Assembly (NCBI RefSeq): GCF_000455125.1
Contig: NZ_AUWR01000032.1
Coordinates: 40,028 to 104,027 of the forward strand
Length of the DNA: 64,000 bases
Origin: Mycobacterium sp. UM_WGJ
Lineage (GTDB): Bacteria; Actinomycetota; Actinomycetes; Mycobacteriales; Mycobacteriaceae
Direction: 5' to 3'
Part shown: piece by piece, positions 50,827 through 59,129 of the stretch
Layout: each line of letters opens with the position of its first letter
Position numbering within the stretch: position 1 is the stretch's first letter
Made by a program: the position numbers and the translations under genes
The notes under the pieces: generated by a model
The model's database searches: none
What the model saw: only the letters and a program-made list of their open reading frames with translations
Told to the model about the DNA's origin: nothing

Positions 50827-52749
50827 ATGACGACCGATGCGACCGTGACGGCAGACCACACGGGCTCGGATCCCGCCGAGCTGCGCTCTTACCTGCGTCA
50901 GGCCGACGCCGGGGTGTTGGTTGCGGTGTTGGCCCAGCTGACCGGCGATCCCGCCGTCGTCGACCGGTTCGCCGAGAAGATCTCGTTCGAACCCGACCCG
51001 CCGGAGCAGATCGGTGTCACCGACGACGAAACCCGCGAGGCGCTGGTGGAAGCGGTGATGATCGCACTCGACCAACCACGTCCGGCCGGTGCACTGCCGA
51101 TCGATGACCCGGCGCTGTTCGCCCGGATCGCACCGCTGGCGCTCGGGACCGAGGTGGCCGGCGAGTATGTGGGCCTGCTGCTGGAACAGGGTGGGTTCCA
51201 CCCGTCGCAGCCGGTGCTGCCTCGGACCGCTGAGCTTCCGACGGACTTCAAAGTGGTCATCATCGGCGCCGGGATCGCGGGGATGGCTGCGGCGCTGGAA
51301 TGCGCTGATGCCGGAATCAGTTACGAGATCATCGACCGCAACGACGAGGTGGGTGGTACCTGGTACACCGCCGTCTACCCGGGCATCGGTGTCGACACAC
51401 CCTCGGCCTACTATTCGCTGTCGCGCGACATCAACGCTGGGTGGTCGAGCTACTACCCGCAAGGCGCTGAGTACCAGAAGTACCTGGAGTCGGTCGCCAC
51501 CCAGAACAATCTGCGGGACCACACCCGATTCAGCACCGAGGTGGAGGCGCTGTGGTGGGACGAGGACCGTCAGCTGTGGCAGATCCACGCTGTCGGTCGC
51601 GACGGCACCCGTGATGTCAGCTATGCCAATGTGGTGATTCCGGCCGTCGGCTACCTCAACCGCCCGCGGTGGCCGGAACTGGCGTGCAGGGAATCCTTCG
51701 CCGGTGTGAGCATCCATTCCGCCGAGTGGGATCCGGACTTGGATTTGCGTGGCAAGAAGGTGGCGATCATCGGTGCCGGATGCACCGCGGTGCAGATCGT
51801 CGACGCCTGCGTCGGCGAAGTCGAGCACCTCACGGTGTTCCAGCGTCAGCCGCATTGGGTAGCGCCGCGCAAGCGACTCACCGACGATGTGCCCGAATAC
51901 CGTCGATGGCTCAACACCCACATCCCGTTCTACGCCAACTGGAATCGGCTCAAGTCGTTTTGGGGTACCGCCGACAACAACTATCCGGTGATCGTGCGAG
52001 ATCCGGAATGGGCGGCTCACCACCTGTCGATCTCGCCGGCCAACGATGTGTTGCTGCGGATGTGCCTGGATTACATCGACCGGATGTTCGGGGCCGGTTC
52101 GGACTTGGCCAAGAAGGTCACTCCTGACTTCGCGCCGTACGGCAAGCGCATCATTCGCGACCCCGGAGGCTACTACGCTGCGCTGACCAAGCCGCATGTC
52201 GATGTGGAGGCCAGCGAGCCCGCGCGGGTCAACGAGCGTGGGATCGTCACCCAGGACGGCCGGCAGATCGATCTGGACGTCATCATCTACGCGACCGGCT
52301 ATTACCTCGATTTCTTGTCGACGGTCGATATCCGGGGCCGCGGCGGCATCAAGCTCAGAGACGTCTGGGGAGACAGTCCGAGTGCCTACCGCGGCGGCAT
52401 GGTCCCCGGTTTCCCAAACATGTTCATCTCCTCGGCACCCAACTACAGCCCGGGTCACGGGGGCGGGCACAACTTCGGTGTGGAGGTGATGGTGCACTAC
52501 GTGATGGAATGCCTCCAGCTGATGGCGCAGCGGGGCGTGCCGACCATCGAGGTCACCCCGGAGGCGTTCGAGAGCTACGTCGGCGAGATCGATCGGGCGA
52601 TGGCGGACACCGTCTGGTGTCACACGCCCACCGCACACACCTACTACCGTTCCGGCGGAGGACGAATAGTCACCGCCTTCCCGTTCCGGCTGATCGAGGT
52701 GTGGCAGAGCCACCGCGCTCCGATCGAGGAGGATCTCATCCTCCGATGA
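50827..52749 (+). CDS. Baeyer-Villiger-type flavin monooxygenase with N-terminal extension
   Basis: This 640-residue class B flavin monooxygenase has the FAD motif GAGIAG at 147-152, the BVMO fingerprint FAGVSIHSAEWD at 291-302 (FxGxxxHxxxW) and the NADPH motif GAGCTA at 316-321. About 140 residues precede the FAD domain, a feature of a long BVMO subgroup. It inserts oxygen next to a ketone to make an ester or lactone. ATG 50827 follows AAGGAGG. The SDR starts in an ATGA overlap. Two esterases elsewhere in the island could cleave the product. Confidence 0.88.
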   Translation: MTTDATVTADHTGSDPAELRSYLRQADAGVLVAVLAQLTGDPAVVDRFAEKISFEPDPPEQIGVTDDETREALVEAVMIALDQPRPAGALPIDDPALFARIAPLALGTEVAGEYVGLLLEQGGFHPSQPVLPRTAELPTDFKVVIIGAGIAGMAAALECADAGISYEIIDRNDEVGGTWYTAVYPGIGVDTPSAYYSLSRDINAGWSSYYPQGAEYQKYLESVATQNNLRDHTRFSTEVEALWWDEDRQLWQIHAVGRDGTRDVSYANVVIPAVGYLNRPRWPELACRESFAGVSIHSAEWDPDLDLRGKKVAIIGAGCTAVQIVDACVGEVEHLTVFQRQPHWVAPRKRLTDDVPEYRRWLNTHIPFYANWNRLKSFWGTADNNYPVIVRDPEWAAHHLSISPANDVLLRMCLDYIDRMFGAGSDLAKKVTPDFAPYGKRIIRDPGGYYAALTKPHVDVEASEPARVNERGIVTQDGRQIDLDVIIYATGYYLDFLSTVDIRGRGGIKLRDVWGDSPSAYRGGMVPGFPNMFISSAPNYSPGHGGGHNFGVEVMVHYVMECLQLMAQRGVPTIEVTPEAFESYVGEIDRAMADTVWCHTPTAHTYYRSGGGRIVTAFPFRLIEVWQSHRAPIEEDLILR

Positions 52750-53633
52750 CCGGATTACTCAGCGGGAAAACCGTATTGGTGACCGGAAGCAGCCGAGGAA
52801 TCGGGCGGGCAGTCGCTCAGCGACTGGCCTCCGAAGGGGCGACGGTAGCGGTGACCGCGCGCTCTCATCAGCCGTCGCCGTCGACTCGTGCGGGCCACAC
52901 GGAGGCTCTGCCAGGCACTATCGCCGAAACCGTCGAACTGATCGAGGCTTCCGGTGGCACGGCATTCGGCATCGCCGCCGATCTGGAGGACGCCGACCAG
53001 CGGGCCGGCTTGATCGGGGAGGTGGTCGAGCGGACGGGCCGCATCGACATCTTGGTCAACAACGCCGGATACGCCGACTACTCGGTGATCGAGGCCATGC
53101 CTATTCAGACCTTCGACCGCACCGTCGATCACTATATGCGGACACCGTTTGTGCTGATTCAGCAGGCAATTCCGCACATGCGACGGCAAGGTGCGGGCTG
53201 GATCGTCAACATCGGATCCGTCACCGGCCTCTCTCCGGCGCGCCCCTACCGCGAGTACAACAAGTCGTCCGGAGACGTGATCTACGCGTCGATGAAGGCG
53301 GCACTGCACCGGCTCACCCAAGGTGTTGCTGCTGAACTGCTGGACTCCAACATCGCCGTCAACGTCGTGGGACCGTCCAGCGCGATCCGGACACCGGGCG
53401 CAGACAGCCTCATACCCGATTCTTTCCCGACCGAGCCGGTGGAGTATCTGGCGGAAACAGTCTTGGCGATGTGCCACCTACCAGCCGCCGAGCGCACCGG
53501 TCTCGTCGCGTTCAGCCTGCACTATCCCTGGTCGCAGCAGCTCGCCGTGCACAGCCTGGATGGCGCCACAGTGCTCCCGCCACTGGAACCGCCCACGGCC
53601 GCCAATCCCAACATTCTGCCCGCCGGAATGTGA
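52746..53633 (+). CDS. SDR-family oxidoreductase coupled to the BVMO
   Basis: This 295-residue SDR has TGSSRGIGRAVAQRL near residue 14, NNAGY, a serine in NIGSVTGLSP and the pair YASMK. It starts at ATG 52746, overlapping the BVMO stop. An SDR of this kind could form the ketone that the BVMO uses, or reduce the hydroxy-ester product. The C-terminal region is longer than the SDR core by about 40 residues. Confidence 0.83.
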   Translation: MTGLLSGKTVLVTGSSRGIGRAVAQRLASEGATVAVTARSHQPSPSTRAGHTEALPGTIAETVELIEASGGTAFGIAADLEDADQRAGLIGEVVERTGRIDILVNNAGYADYSVIEAMPIQTFDRTVDHYMRTPFVLIQQAIPHMRRQGAGWIVNIGSVTGLSPARPYREYNKSSGDVIYASMKAALHRLTQGVAAELLDSNIAVNVVGPSSAIRTPGADSLIPDSFPTEPVEYLAETVLAMCHLPAAERTGLVAFSLHYPWSQQLAVHSLDGATVLPPLEPPTAANPNILPAGM

Positions 53634-53647
53634 TGTAAGGCGCGCCG

Positions 53648-54274
53648 TCACGGCTGTAGGACGGTGCGGTCGATTGCGCAGAAGCTGTGGCACACCCGAT
53701 CGCGAACGATCACCTCGGTGGTCTCCGGGTCGAACCACCGGTCCACCACGGCCCAGTGAATCGGGTGCATGAGGTAGGGGCCCATCAACCCCGCCGTATC
53801 AGTGAATTCCTGCTCGAAGACGTGCGTCCATTCGGTGTCGCCCGTCGGTTCGGTCACGCGGCTCAGCTGCCACGCACAGATGGTGGGGACATAGCCGGGC
53901 ATCGACTTGAGCTCCGACTCGAACCGAGCCAGCGTCTGCGGTGATGTGCCCGGCTGAACCCTCAGCAGGAGCGTCCGGTACAACGTCGCGGGATTGCCGG
54001 TACCGATCGGCGCGCCCTCGTACGTAGCGCCGTTGATTCGGGTGATCGCCGGGTCGGTCAGCGCTGCCGCCAGCCGCGCTTCGGCGATATGCCACGCTGA
54101 TTCGTCCGGGAAACGCAGGTGCACCAACACATCCCCGCCGTTGCGTGACCCGCTTTCGGTCGGTTCGACGATCCATCGCAGCGCCCCGCTGTGGTCGGCC
54201 ACCGCGCGGATGTCGTTGAGCAGCCGATCGCGTTCGCCGGGTTCGACATCGAGTAGTCGCGTGACGTTAAACAT
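53648..54274 (-). CDS. Dabb-like alpha/beta-barrel protein, two domains
   Basis: This 208-residue protein appears to consist of two related ferredoxin-like units: the first around LNDIRAVADHSGALRWIVEP and the second around TLLLRVQPGTSPQTLARFESELKSMPGYVPTICAW. The pattern with VFEQEFTDTAGLMGPYLMHP is that of stress-responsive alpha/beta-barrel (Dabb) proteins. Related proteins include cyclases and small hydratases. The exact role is unknown. It overlaps the gene at 54267 by 8 nt, so they form a pair. Confidence 0.65.
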   Translation of the reverse strand: MFNVTRLLDVEPGERDRLLNDIRAVADHSGALRWIVEPTESGSRNGGDVLVHLRFPDESAWHIAEARLAAALTDPAITRINGATYEGAPIGTGNPATLYRTLLLRVQPGTSPQTLARFESELKSMPGYVPTICAWQLSRVTEPTGDTEWTHVFEQEFTDTAGLMGPYLMHPIHWAVVDRWFDPETTEVIVRDRVCHSFCAIDRTVLQP

Positions 54275-54629
54275 CGGTCGCAGTCATCTCGCAGAGTGTG
54301 TCGACGTCATCTGCCGCGGCCGCCACCGAGCGGCTGCGTTCGACCACCAATTCTTCGATAGCCGACCACCATTGCCCCAATTCGGGATCCGGACGTCCCT
54401 TCCAGGTCATCCGCCACCAGCTCAGCGGGTCGGGCAGTGACCAGGTGATCGTGATGGTGTTCGACTCGCCGGCGAACCAAATGGGTGGACTGACGAGCAC
54501 ACTCTGCAAAGTCATTCCGCGTGCCCTGGCGCCGGGCGCGTACTCCGCGAGATAGCGATCGACGAATCGTCGCGCCAGCCCGGGCCTGGTCACGATCCGG
54601 TCGATGACGAAGACTTCACCGCCAGCCAT
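54267..54629 (-). CDS. Small protein paired with the Dabb-like gene
   Basis: This 120-residue protein starts MAGGEVFVIDRIVTRPG and contains FVDRYLAEYAPGARARGMTLQSV and SNTITITWSLPDPLSWWRM, the strand-helix-strand pattern of the dimeric alpha/beta-barrel superfamily. ATG 54629 gives a compact protein; the longer opening runs into the promoter region of the divergent OYE. It overlaps the downstream gene. It probably forms a heteromer or a sequential enzyme with the Dabb-like protein; the function is unknown. Confidence 0.65.
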   Translation of the reverse strand: MAGGEVFVIDRIVTRPGLARRFVDRYLAEYAPGARARGMTLQSVLVSPPIWFAGESNTITITWSLPDPLSWWRMTWKGRPDPELGQWWSAIEELVVERSRSVAAAADDVDTLCEMTATDV

Positions 54630-54650
54630 GCAGACGAGGCTAGGGGCAGC

Positions 54651-54666
54651 CCGGTCGTGAGACCGG
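54651..54666. promoter_or_regulatory. Palindrome CCGGTC-GTGA-GACCGG in a divergent promoter
   Basis: Perfect 6-bp arms with a 4-nt centre sit between the Dabb-like pair (minus, start 54629) and the OYE gene (plus, start 54732). The location in a short divergent gap fits an operator that controls both directions, but the protein is unknown. Confidence 0.4.
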
Positions 54667-54731
54667 CTACAGTCCCGGACATCGGGAGACAGCCGTTGAC
54701 GGACACCGTTGGCAGCGAGGACGGTTAGCCG

Positions 54732-55970
54732 ATGAACGATCTCAGCATGAATCCGTTCGCCCCGGCTCAGCTCGGTCCGGTCCGATTGCGCAATCGCGTC
54801 ATCAAGGCCGCGACCTCGGAAGGCCGTTCGCCCGACGGATTGGTCACCGACGATCTGATCGACTTCCACCTGAGCTTCGCCAGGGGCGGTGTCGGCATGA
54901 CCACCGTCGCGTACTGCTGCGTGTCCCCGCAGGGAGCCAGCGCGCCCGGGCAGATCGTGATGGACACCAAGGCGCTCCCCGGTCTCAAGAAGCTCACCGA
55001 CGCGGTGCACGACACGGGTGCGGCTATCTCCGCACAACTCGGCCACGCCGGCGTCGTCGCACAGAAGAAGCTCACCGGTGTTTCCGCGATCGCGCCGAGC
55101 CGCTTCATCAATCCCAGCTCGTTCGCCTACTGCCGCGAGATTCGACGCGACGAAATATTCGCTGTCATCGATCAGTTCGGTGCGGCGGCACAGGTGGCCG
55201 TCGCCGCCGGCTTTGACGCTGTGGAACTACATTTCGGCCACCTCTATCTGCCGAGCTCGTTTCTGTCTCCGCTGATCAACCGGCGTAAGGACGAGTACGG
55301 CGGAGACATCGACGGCCGTTCACGATTCGTACGGGAGATCGCGCAGCGAGTTCGCGACGTCGTGGGCAAGCGGATCGCGGTGATCGCCAAGTTGGATATG
55401 GACGATGGCCTGCCAGGCAGCATCTGGATCGACGAGGCGCTGCGTACCGCACAGTTGTTGGACGCCGACGCGACGCTGGATGCCATCGAGCTGACGCAGG
55501 GCTCGTCGGTGTTCAAACCGATGTACCTGTTCCGGGGTGATGTACCGGTGCGCGAATTCGCCCGGGTGATGCCGCCGGCGCTGCGCCCCGGGGTGCGGGT
55601 GATGGGGAAGTGGGCGATGGGCAGCTATCCCTATGAGGATCTCTACATGCTTTCCGCTGCCCGTCAGTTCGTTCCGATCATGGGCAACACCAAGTTGATT
55701 CTTCTCGGTGGCATCACAAACCGCGACCATCTGGTGACCGGGATGCGTGAGGGCTTCGACTTCATGGCGATGGGCAGGGCACTGCTGCGTGAGCCGGATC
55801 TGGTCAACAAAATGATCGGGGATCCCGAGGTGCGTAGCCGCTGCGACCACAACAACAAGTGCATGGTGACCGTCTTCAAGCGCACGCACTGCGTCCTCGA
55901 CCCGCACCAGCGCTATGGCCACGTAGAGCCCATGACGGTGCCGTCCGAAGGACCGCCGGCTACGTCGTGA
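54732..55970 (+). CDS. Old-Yellow-Enzyme-family NADH:flavin oxidoreductase
   Basis: This 412-residue FMN TIM-barrel protein has the family blocks RLRNRVIKAATSEGRSPDG, QLGHAGVVAQK and HLYLPSSFLSPLINRRKDEYGGDIDGRSRF. It ends after the barrel with CDHNNKCMVTVFKRTHCVL and lacks the C-terminal Fe-S/NAD domains of dienoyl-CoA reductases. It would reduce an activated C=C bond of an enone or enoyl-CoA, a step expected when ring double bonds must be saturated. The ATG has GACGGTTAG upstream. Its end overlaps the antisense esterase by 11 nt. Confidence 0.88.
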   Translation: MNDLSMNPFAPAQLGPVRLRNRVIKAATSEGRSPDGLVTDDLIDFHLSFARGGVGMTTVAYCCVSPQGASAPGQIVMDTKALPGLKKLTDAVHDTGAAISAQLGHAGVVAQKKLTGVSAIAPSRFINPSSFAYCREIRRDEIFAVIDQFGAAAQVAVAAGFDAVELHFGHLYLPSSFLSPLINRRKDEYGGDIDGRSRFVREIAQRVRDVVGKRIAVIAKLDMDDGLPGSIWIDEALRTAQLLDADATLDAIELTQGSSVFKPMYLFRGDVPVREFARVMPPALRPGVRVMGKWAMGSYPYEDLYMLSAARQFVPIMGNTKLILLGGITNRDHLVTGMREGFDFMAMGRALLREPDLVNKMIGDPEVRSRCDHNNKCMVTVFKRTHCVLDPHQRYGHVEPMTVPSEGPPATS

Positions 55971-56907
55971 CCGGCGGACCCAGGAGTTCAGTCAGTGACG
56001 CGCATGCCTGGGCCCTGGCCCGCCCGCAGATGTCGAGCGTGGGCATGGTCATGAAGCCGTGCACGCCGCCTTCGAAGTAACGCACCGCGGTGGGAACGCC
56101 CGCACGGCGGAGCGCCTCGGCGTAAGCGCGGCCCTCGTCACGCAACGGGTCGTGGCCCGCTATCACCGCGACCGTCGGCGGCAGACCGGACAGGTCCGGG
56201 GCGTGCAGGGGGGACGCGTAAGGGTGGGACCGATCAGCCACGGTAGGCACGTATTGATCCCAGTACCACTGCAATGCGGGCTTTGGGTTGTAGTAGCCGC
56301 GGCCGAACTGGCGATAGGACGGCGTGTCGAAGTCGGCGCCGATCACCGGGTACAGCAGCAGCTGACCGCTCAGGTGCGGCCGCCCGCGGTCACGGGCCAT
56401 CAATGCAGTGACGGCGGCAAGGTTGCCGCCGGCACTGTCGCCGCCCACCAGCAGCCTGTTCGGGTCGCCACCGAGCTCGGCGATATGGTCTGCTGCCCAA
56501 ACGGTGGCCGCGTAGACGTCCTCGGCCGCGGCGGGCCACTGTCCTTCTTCCGGCGCCCGCCGGTAGTGCACGGAAACCACCACGGCGGAAAGTTGATTCG
56601 CAAAGTCGCGGCACAGGTCGTCGTGGCTGTCCAAGTCGCAGAACACCCAGCCGCCGCCATGGGCCCATACCAGGGTCGGGACCGCGTCGGTGTCTACGGC
56701 CCACGGGCGGTAGACACGGACCTGGAGTGGGCCTTCCGGGCCGGCGATGATTCGGTCGTACACCTGCGCCACGGGCCTGGGGTCGGCGGCCGCCGTGAAA
56801 CGTGCGCGGATGGCGGCTCGGGCTTCGGCCCCGGTCATCGTATGCACCGGCGGGAATCCCGCGTTCAGGGCTTCGATGATTTTTGCGATCTGCGAATCCA
56901 GGATCAT
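55960..56907 (-). CDS. HSL-family alpha/beta-hydrolase beside the IclR gene
   Basis: This 315-residue esterase has HGGG at 83-86, Ser158 in GGDSAGG, an Asp in GHDPLRDEG and His in GVHGFM, so it is a complete HSL-type catalytic machinery. ATG 56907 overlaps the IclR stop as ATGA, so the regulator and the esterase form a two-gene unit. In IclR-controlled aromatic or lactone pathways such esterases often hydrolyse the inducer or first product. The substrate is not known. Confidence 0.85.
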   Translation of the reverse strand: MILDSQIAKIIEALNAGFPPVHTMTGAEARAAIRARFTAAADPRPVAQVYDRIIAGPEGPLQVRVYRPWAVDTDAVPTLVWAHGGGWVFCDLDSHDDLCRDFANQLSAVVVSVHYRRAPEEGQWPAAAEDVYAATVWAADHIAELGGDPNRLLVGGDSAGGNLAAVTALMARDRGRPHLSGQLLLYPVIGADFDTPSYRQFGRGYYNPKPALQWYWDQYVPTVADRSHPYASPLHAPDLSGLPPTVAVIAGHDPLRDEGRAYAEALRRAGVPTAVRYFEGGVHGFMTMPTLDICGRARAQACASLTELLGPPVTT

Positions 56908-57785
56908 GCGAGCTTGAGTGCCCCGGTACGAGCTGCCGGTCGCGCGGCAGGCCCTGCGCGCAGCGGTCGCATCTGCTGCAGAGTGGGGGACACTCGAACG
57001 GGGCCGCAGTCGACCGCTTGCCAAATGCCCATCGCGGCGATCCGCACCGGAGCGACCAACCGCTGGTCCAGCTTGATCCGGTTCATCGGCCCGCAGACCG
57101 AGATCGCGGCGACCGCCTCGCCCGGGTCGCCGATGGGGGCGGCGACGCAGCCGAAGCCGGGCAGTGACTCTTCCCGGTCGAACGCGAAGCCGTGAGTGCG
57201 GACTTTGAGCAGTTCGCTGCGAAGTTGGGCGTGGGTGGAGATCGAGTACTTGGTCCGCCGGGGCAGTCCATCGGAGTTCAAGACGTCGATGTCACCCTCG
57301 TCGGCAAACGCCAGCATTGCCTTCCCCACCGCGGTGCAGTGCGCCAGTTGGCGGCCACCGACGCGGGTCGGAATTGCCGCGGTCATGCGATCGCCGACCT
57401 TGTCCATGTAGACGACGTCGGGTCCGTCAAGGACGGCGAGGTGCACCACCAGGCCGGTCGCGGCGTGGAGTTCGTGCAGTTTGCGGAGCGCGGCCTTGTG
57501 CAGGCGATCCTGGTGCACCGCCAGGGATCCCAACTCGACGAGGCGCATGCCCAGTTCGTAGTCCCGGCCGCTGCGGCGCAGCCAGCGCAGCTGGACGAGA
57601 CGCTCGAGCATGCGGTGCGCTGACGAGCGGGGAAGCCCGGTCCGGCGCACGATCTGGGCCAGCGTCAGGCGGCCCGGCCCGTCGAAAGCGTCGAGGACCA
57701 GGGATACCCGGTCAATGACGGCGCTGGGAGTTTCGTTCGGCGCATCCTTGGCGGCGGTCACGGGTAATGCGGCTGTCGCGGGCAT
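56904..57785 (-). CDS. IclR-family transcriptional regulator
   Basis: This 293-residue regulator has an N-terminal winged helix (LTLAQIVRRTGLPRSSAHRMLERLVQ) and an effector domain with ALRKLHELHAATGLVVHLAVLDG, GRQLAHCTAVGKAMLAF and GFGCVAAPI. ATG 57785 has GGAGGA 6 nt upstream. Two adjacent palindromes at 57804-57833 lie in its promoter, so self-repression is likely. It is followed by the esterase and preceded on the same strand by KshB-, HsaA- and HsaC-like genes, which it may also control. Confidence 0.88.
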   Translation of the reverse strand: MPATAALPVTAAKDAPNETPSAVIDRVSLVLDAFDGPGRLTLAQIVRRTGLPRSSAHRMLERLVQLRWLRRSGRDYELGMRLVELGSLAVHQDRLHKAALRKLHELHAATGLVVHLAVLDGPDVVYMDKVGDRMTAAIPTRVGGRQLAHCTAVGKAMLAFADEGDIDVLNSDGLPRRTKYSISTHAQLRSELLKVRTHGFAFDREESLPGFGCVAAPIGDPGEAVAAISVCGPMNRIKLDQRLVAPVRIAAMGIWQAVDCGPVRVSPTLQQMRPLRAGPAARPAARTGALKLA

Positions 57786-57803
57786 GGGGATCCTCCGGGG
57801 TAC

Positions 57804-57833
57804 ATGCCTATTAGGCATATGACTAATGGTCAT
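57804..57833. promoter_or_regulatory. Tandem 15-bp palindromes, probable IclR operators
   Basis: ATGCCTATTAGGCAT (57804-57818) is a perfect palindrome around a central T. ATGACTAATGGTCAT (57819-57833) follows with no gap and its arms extend to ATATGAC...GTCATAT (57817-57835). Both fit ATGnCTAnTnGnCAT. They lie 19-48 nt before the IclR start, where an autorepressor would bind. Two abutting sites suggest cooperative binding by an IclR tetramer. Confidence 0.65.
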
Positions 57834-57835
57834 AT

Positions 57836-58210
57836 CTCTACCACATCGGTGTTGCTGTTGTCACACTTCCGCTCGAATTCGAGTGCGCGCACGACCGTCG
57901 GCCTGCACGCCGCCGGTCTCACCAGCAACGCGGCATGGCATAACGGGGCTGCGCGTCCGGGTTCACGCCGTGCGCGGTGCGCGCGTTAAAGGACGCCGCC
58001 GTGGCCCGCAGCGCACCGGGCGCCGACCCCGTCTCTCTCCAGATCAACGACGGTGTCGGCGACCCAGGTGGACGGATGCATCATCAGTTTTCGATGATCA
58101 GAAACGCCTTGTTGTCAGTGGTTGGCGTCAGCTGCCCGACTCGAGGGCACGCCGCAGTCGAGCGGCCGATCGACGCCGGCGGGTGGCCGGCCGGAAGGGG
58201 AAGCCAGGGA
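57836..58210. other. Gap between the IclR promoter and the HsaC-like gene
   Basis: About 375 nt carry no gene I can support. Open frames on either strand are short, lack a ribosome binding site and have no family resemblance. It may hold the IclR promoter core near 57840 and the 3' region of the HsaC-like transcript. I see no clear hairpin. Confidence 0.5.
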
Positions 58211-59119
58211 TTACGGCCGCATCGCCGCAGGCAGGTCGTCAACCCACCGGTGGCCCCAGTAACTGTCTGCCGTGATCTCTTCGGCGGTGTAGTGGGTGTC
58301 ATCGACCCGCATGCCGTCGGTGCCGAACTCGATGTCCCAATCTCCCGGTGCGCGAACGTAGAACGACACCATCTTGTCGTTGGTATGCCGCCCCAGTGTC
58401 GACGACAGCTGAAAGCCGTCCTTGGCGACTCGGTCAAGCGCCTGGCCGACGCTGTCGAGGCTGTCGACTTCGACCATGAGATGGATCAACCCGGGGTCGC
58501 GCAGCGTTGCCGCAGGGCACAGGGCCAGGCTGTGATGGCGCTCGTTGACACCTAGGAAGCGCACGCGTACCGGTCCGAACTCCGGGGGAACAGGCACCCG
58601 GAAGGCGCCGCGTGACTTGAACCCCAACACCTCGGTGTAGAACTCGAACAAGCCCGCGACATCGAGGGCCGGCAACACCACATGCCCCAGGCCCTGGTCG
58701 CCCGTCACGAACTTTGCGCCGAATGGCGTGATGACCGGGCTGTGATCGAGAACCGGGCCGTGGAAGACCTCAAGCGACGTACCGGCGGGGTCTTCGAACG
58801 CGATGGCCTCTTCAACACGGCGGATGTCGGCCTCGGCCAGTGACAACTGCCGGTAGGAGACGCCGGCGGCCGCAAGGGAGTGCGCGACCGTCTGCAGGTC
58901 TGCGTGGTCGCGCACCTCCCAGCCGATGGTGGTGATCTTGTCGGTGTCGCCGGGGGATACCACGATTCGGGCGGTGCGTTCGTCCATCCGCAGGTACAGC
59001 GAATCCGGATCGGGGCCGCTACCTTCGGCGAAACCCAGTACGCCGAAGGCGAAGTGACGCCACTTCTCGATGTCGGTGGCTTGTACCGTGACGTAGCCGA
59101 GGCTCTTGATCGGGCTCAC
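58211..59119 (-). CDS. HsaC-like extradiol ring-cleavage dioxygenase
   Basis: This 302-residue type I extradiol dioxygenase has two vicinal-oxygen-chelate domains. The Fe(II) ligands are His146 in GLGHVVLP, His213 in LIHLMVEV and Glu264 in WDIEFG. Active-site His195/His196, His245 and Tyr254 also look conserved. HsaC cleaves the catechol formed from steroid ring A (3,4-DHSA). Here it follows an HsaA-like oxygenase (10-nt gap) and a KshB-like reductase, so it is probably the meta-cleavage enzyme of a parallel pathway. Confidence 0.87.
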   Translation of the reverse strand: MSPIKSLGYVTVQATDIEKWRHFAFGVLGFAEGSGPDPDSLYLRMDERTARIVVSPGDTDKITTIGWEVRDHADLQTVAHSLAAAGVSYRQLSLAEADIRRVEEAIAFEDPAGTSLEVFHGPVLDHSPVITPFGAKFVTGDQGLGHVVLPALDVAGLFEFYTEVLGFKSRGAFRVPVPPEFGPVRVRFLGVNERHHSLALCPAATLRDPGLIHLMVEVDSLDSVGQALDRVAKDGFQLSSTLGRHTNDKMVSFYVRAPGDWDIEFGTDGMRVDDTHYTAEEITADSYWGHRWVDDLPAAMRP

Positions 59120-59129
59120 TGGGCGACCC

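Noticed and set aside
50656-52713. 685-codon open frame antisense to the BVMO
   Set aside because: It mirrors the BVMO gene codon for codon, with His/Arg/Asp-rich low-complexity sequence typical of antisense frames in high-GC DNA. The plus strand has clear flavoprotein motifs.
57977-58555. 192-codon plus-strand frame covering the gap after the HsaC-like gene
   Set aside because: Its second half is antisense to the HsaC-like gene, the first half has no family resemblance and no good ribosome binding site.
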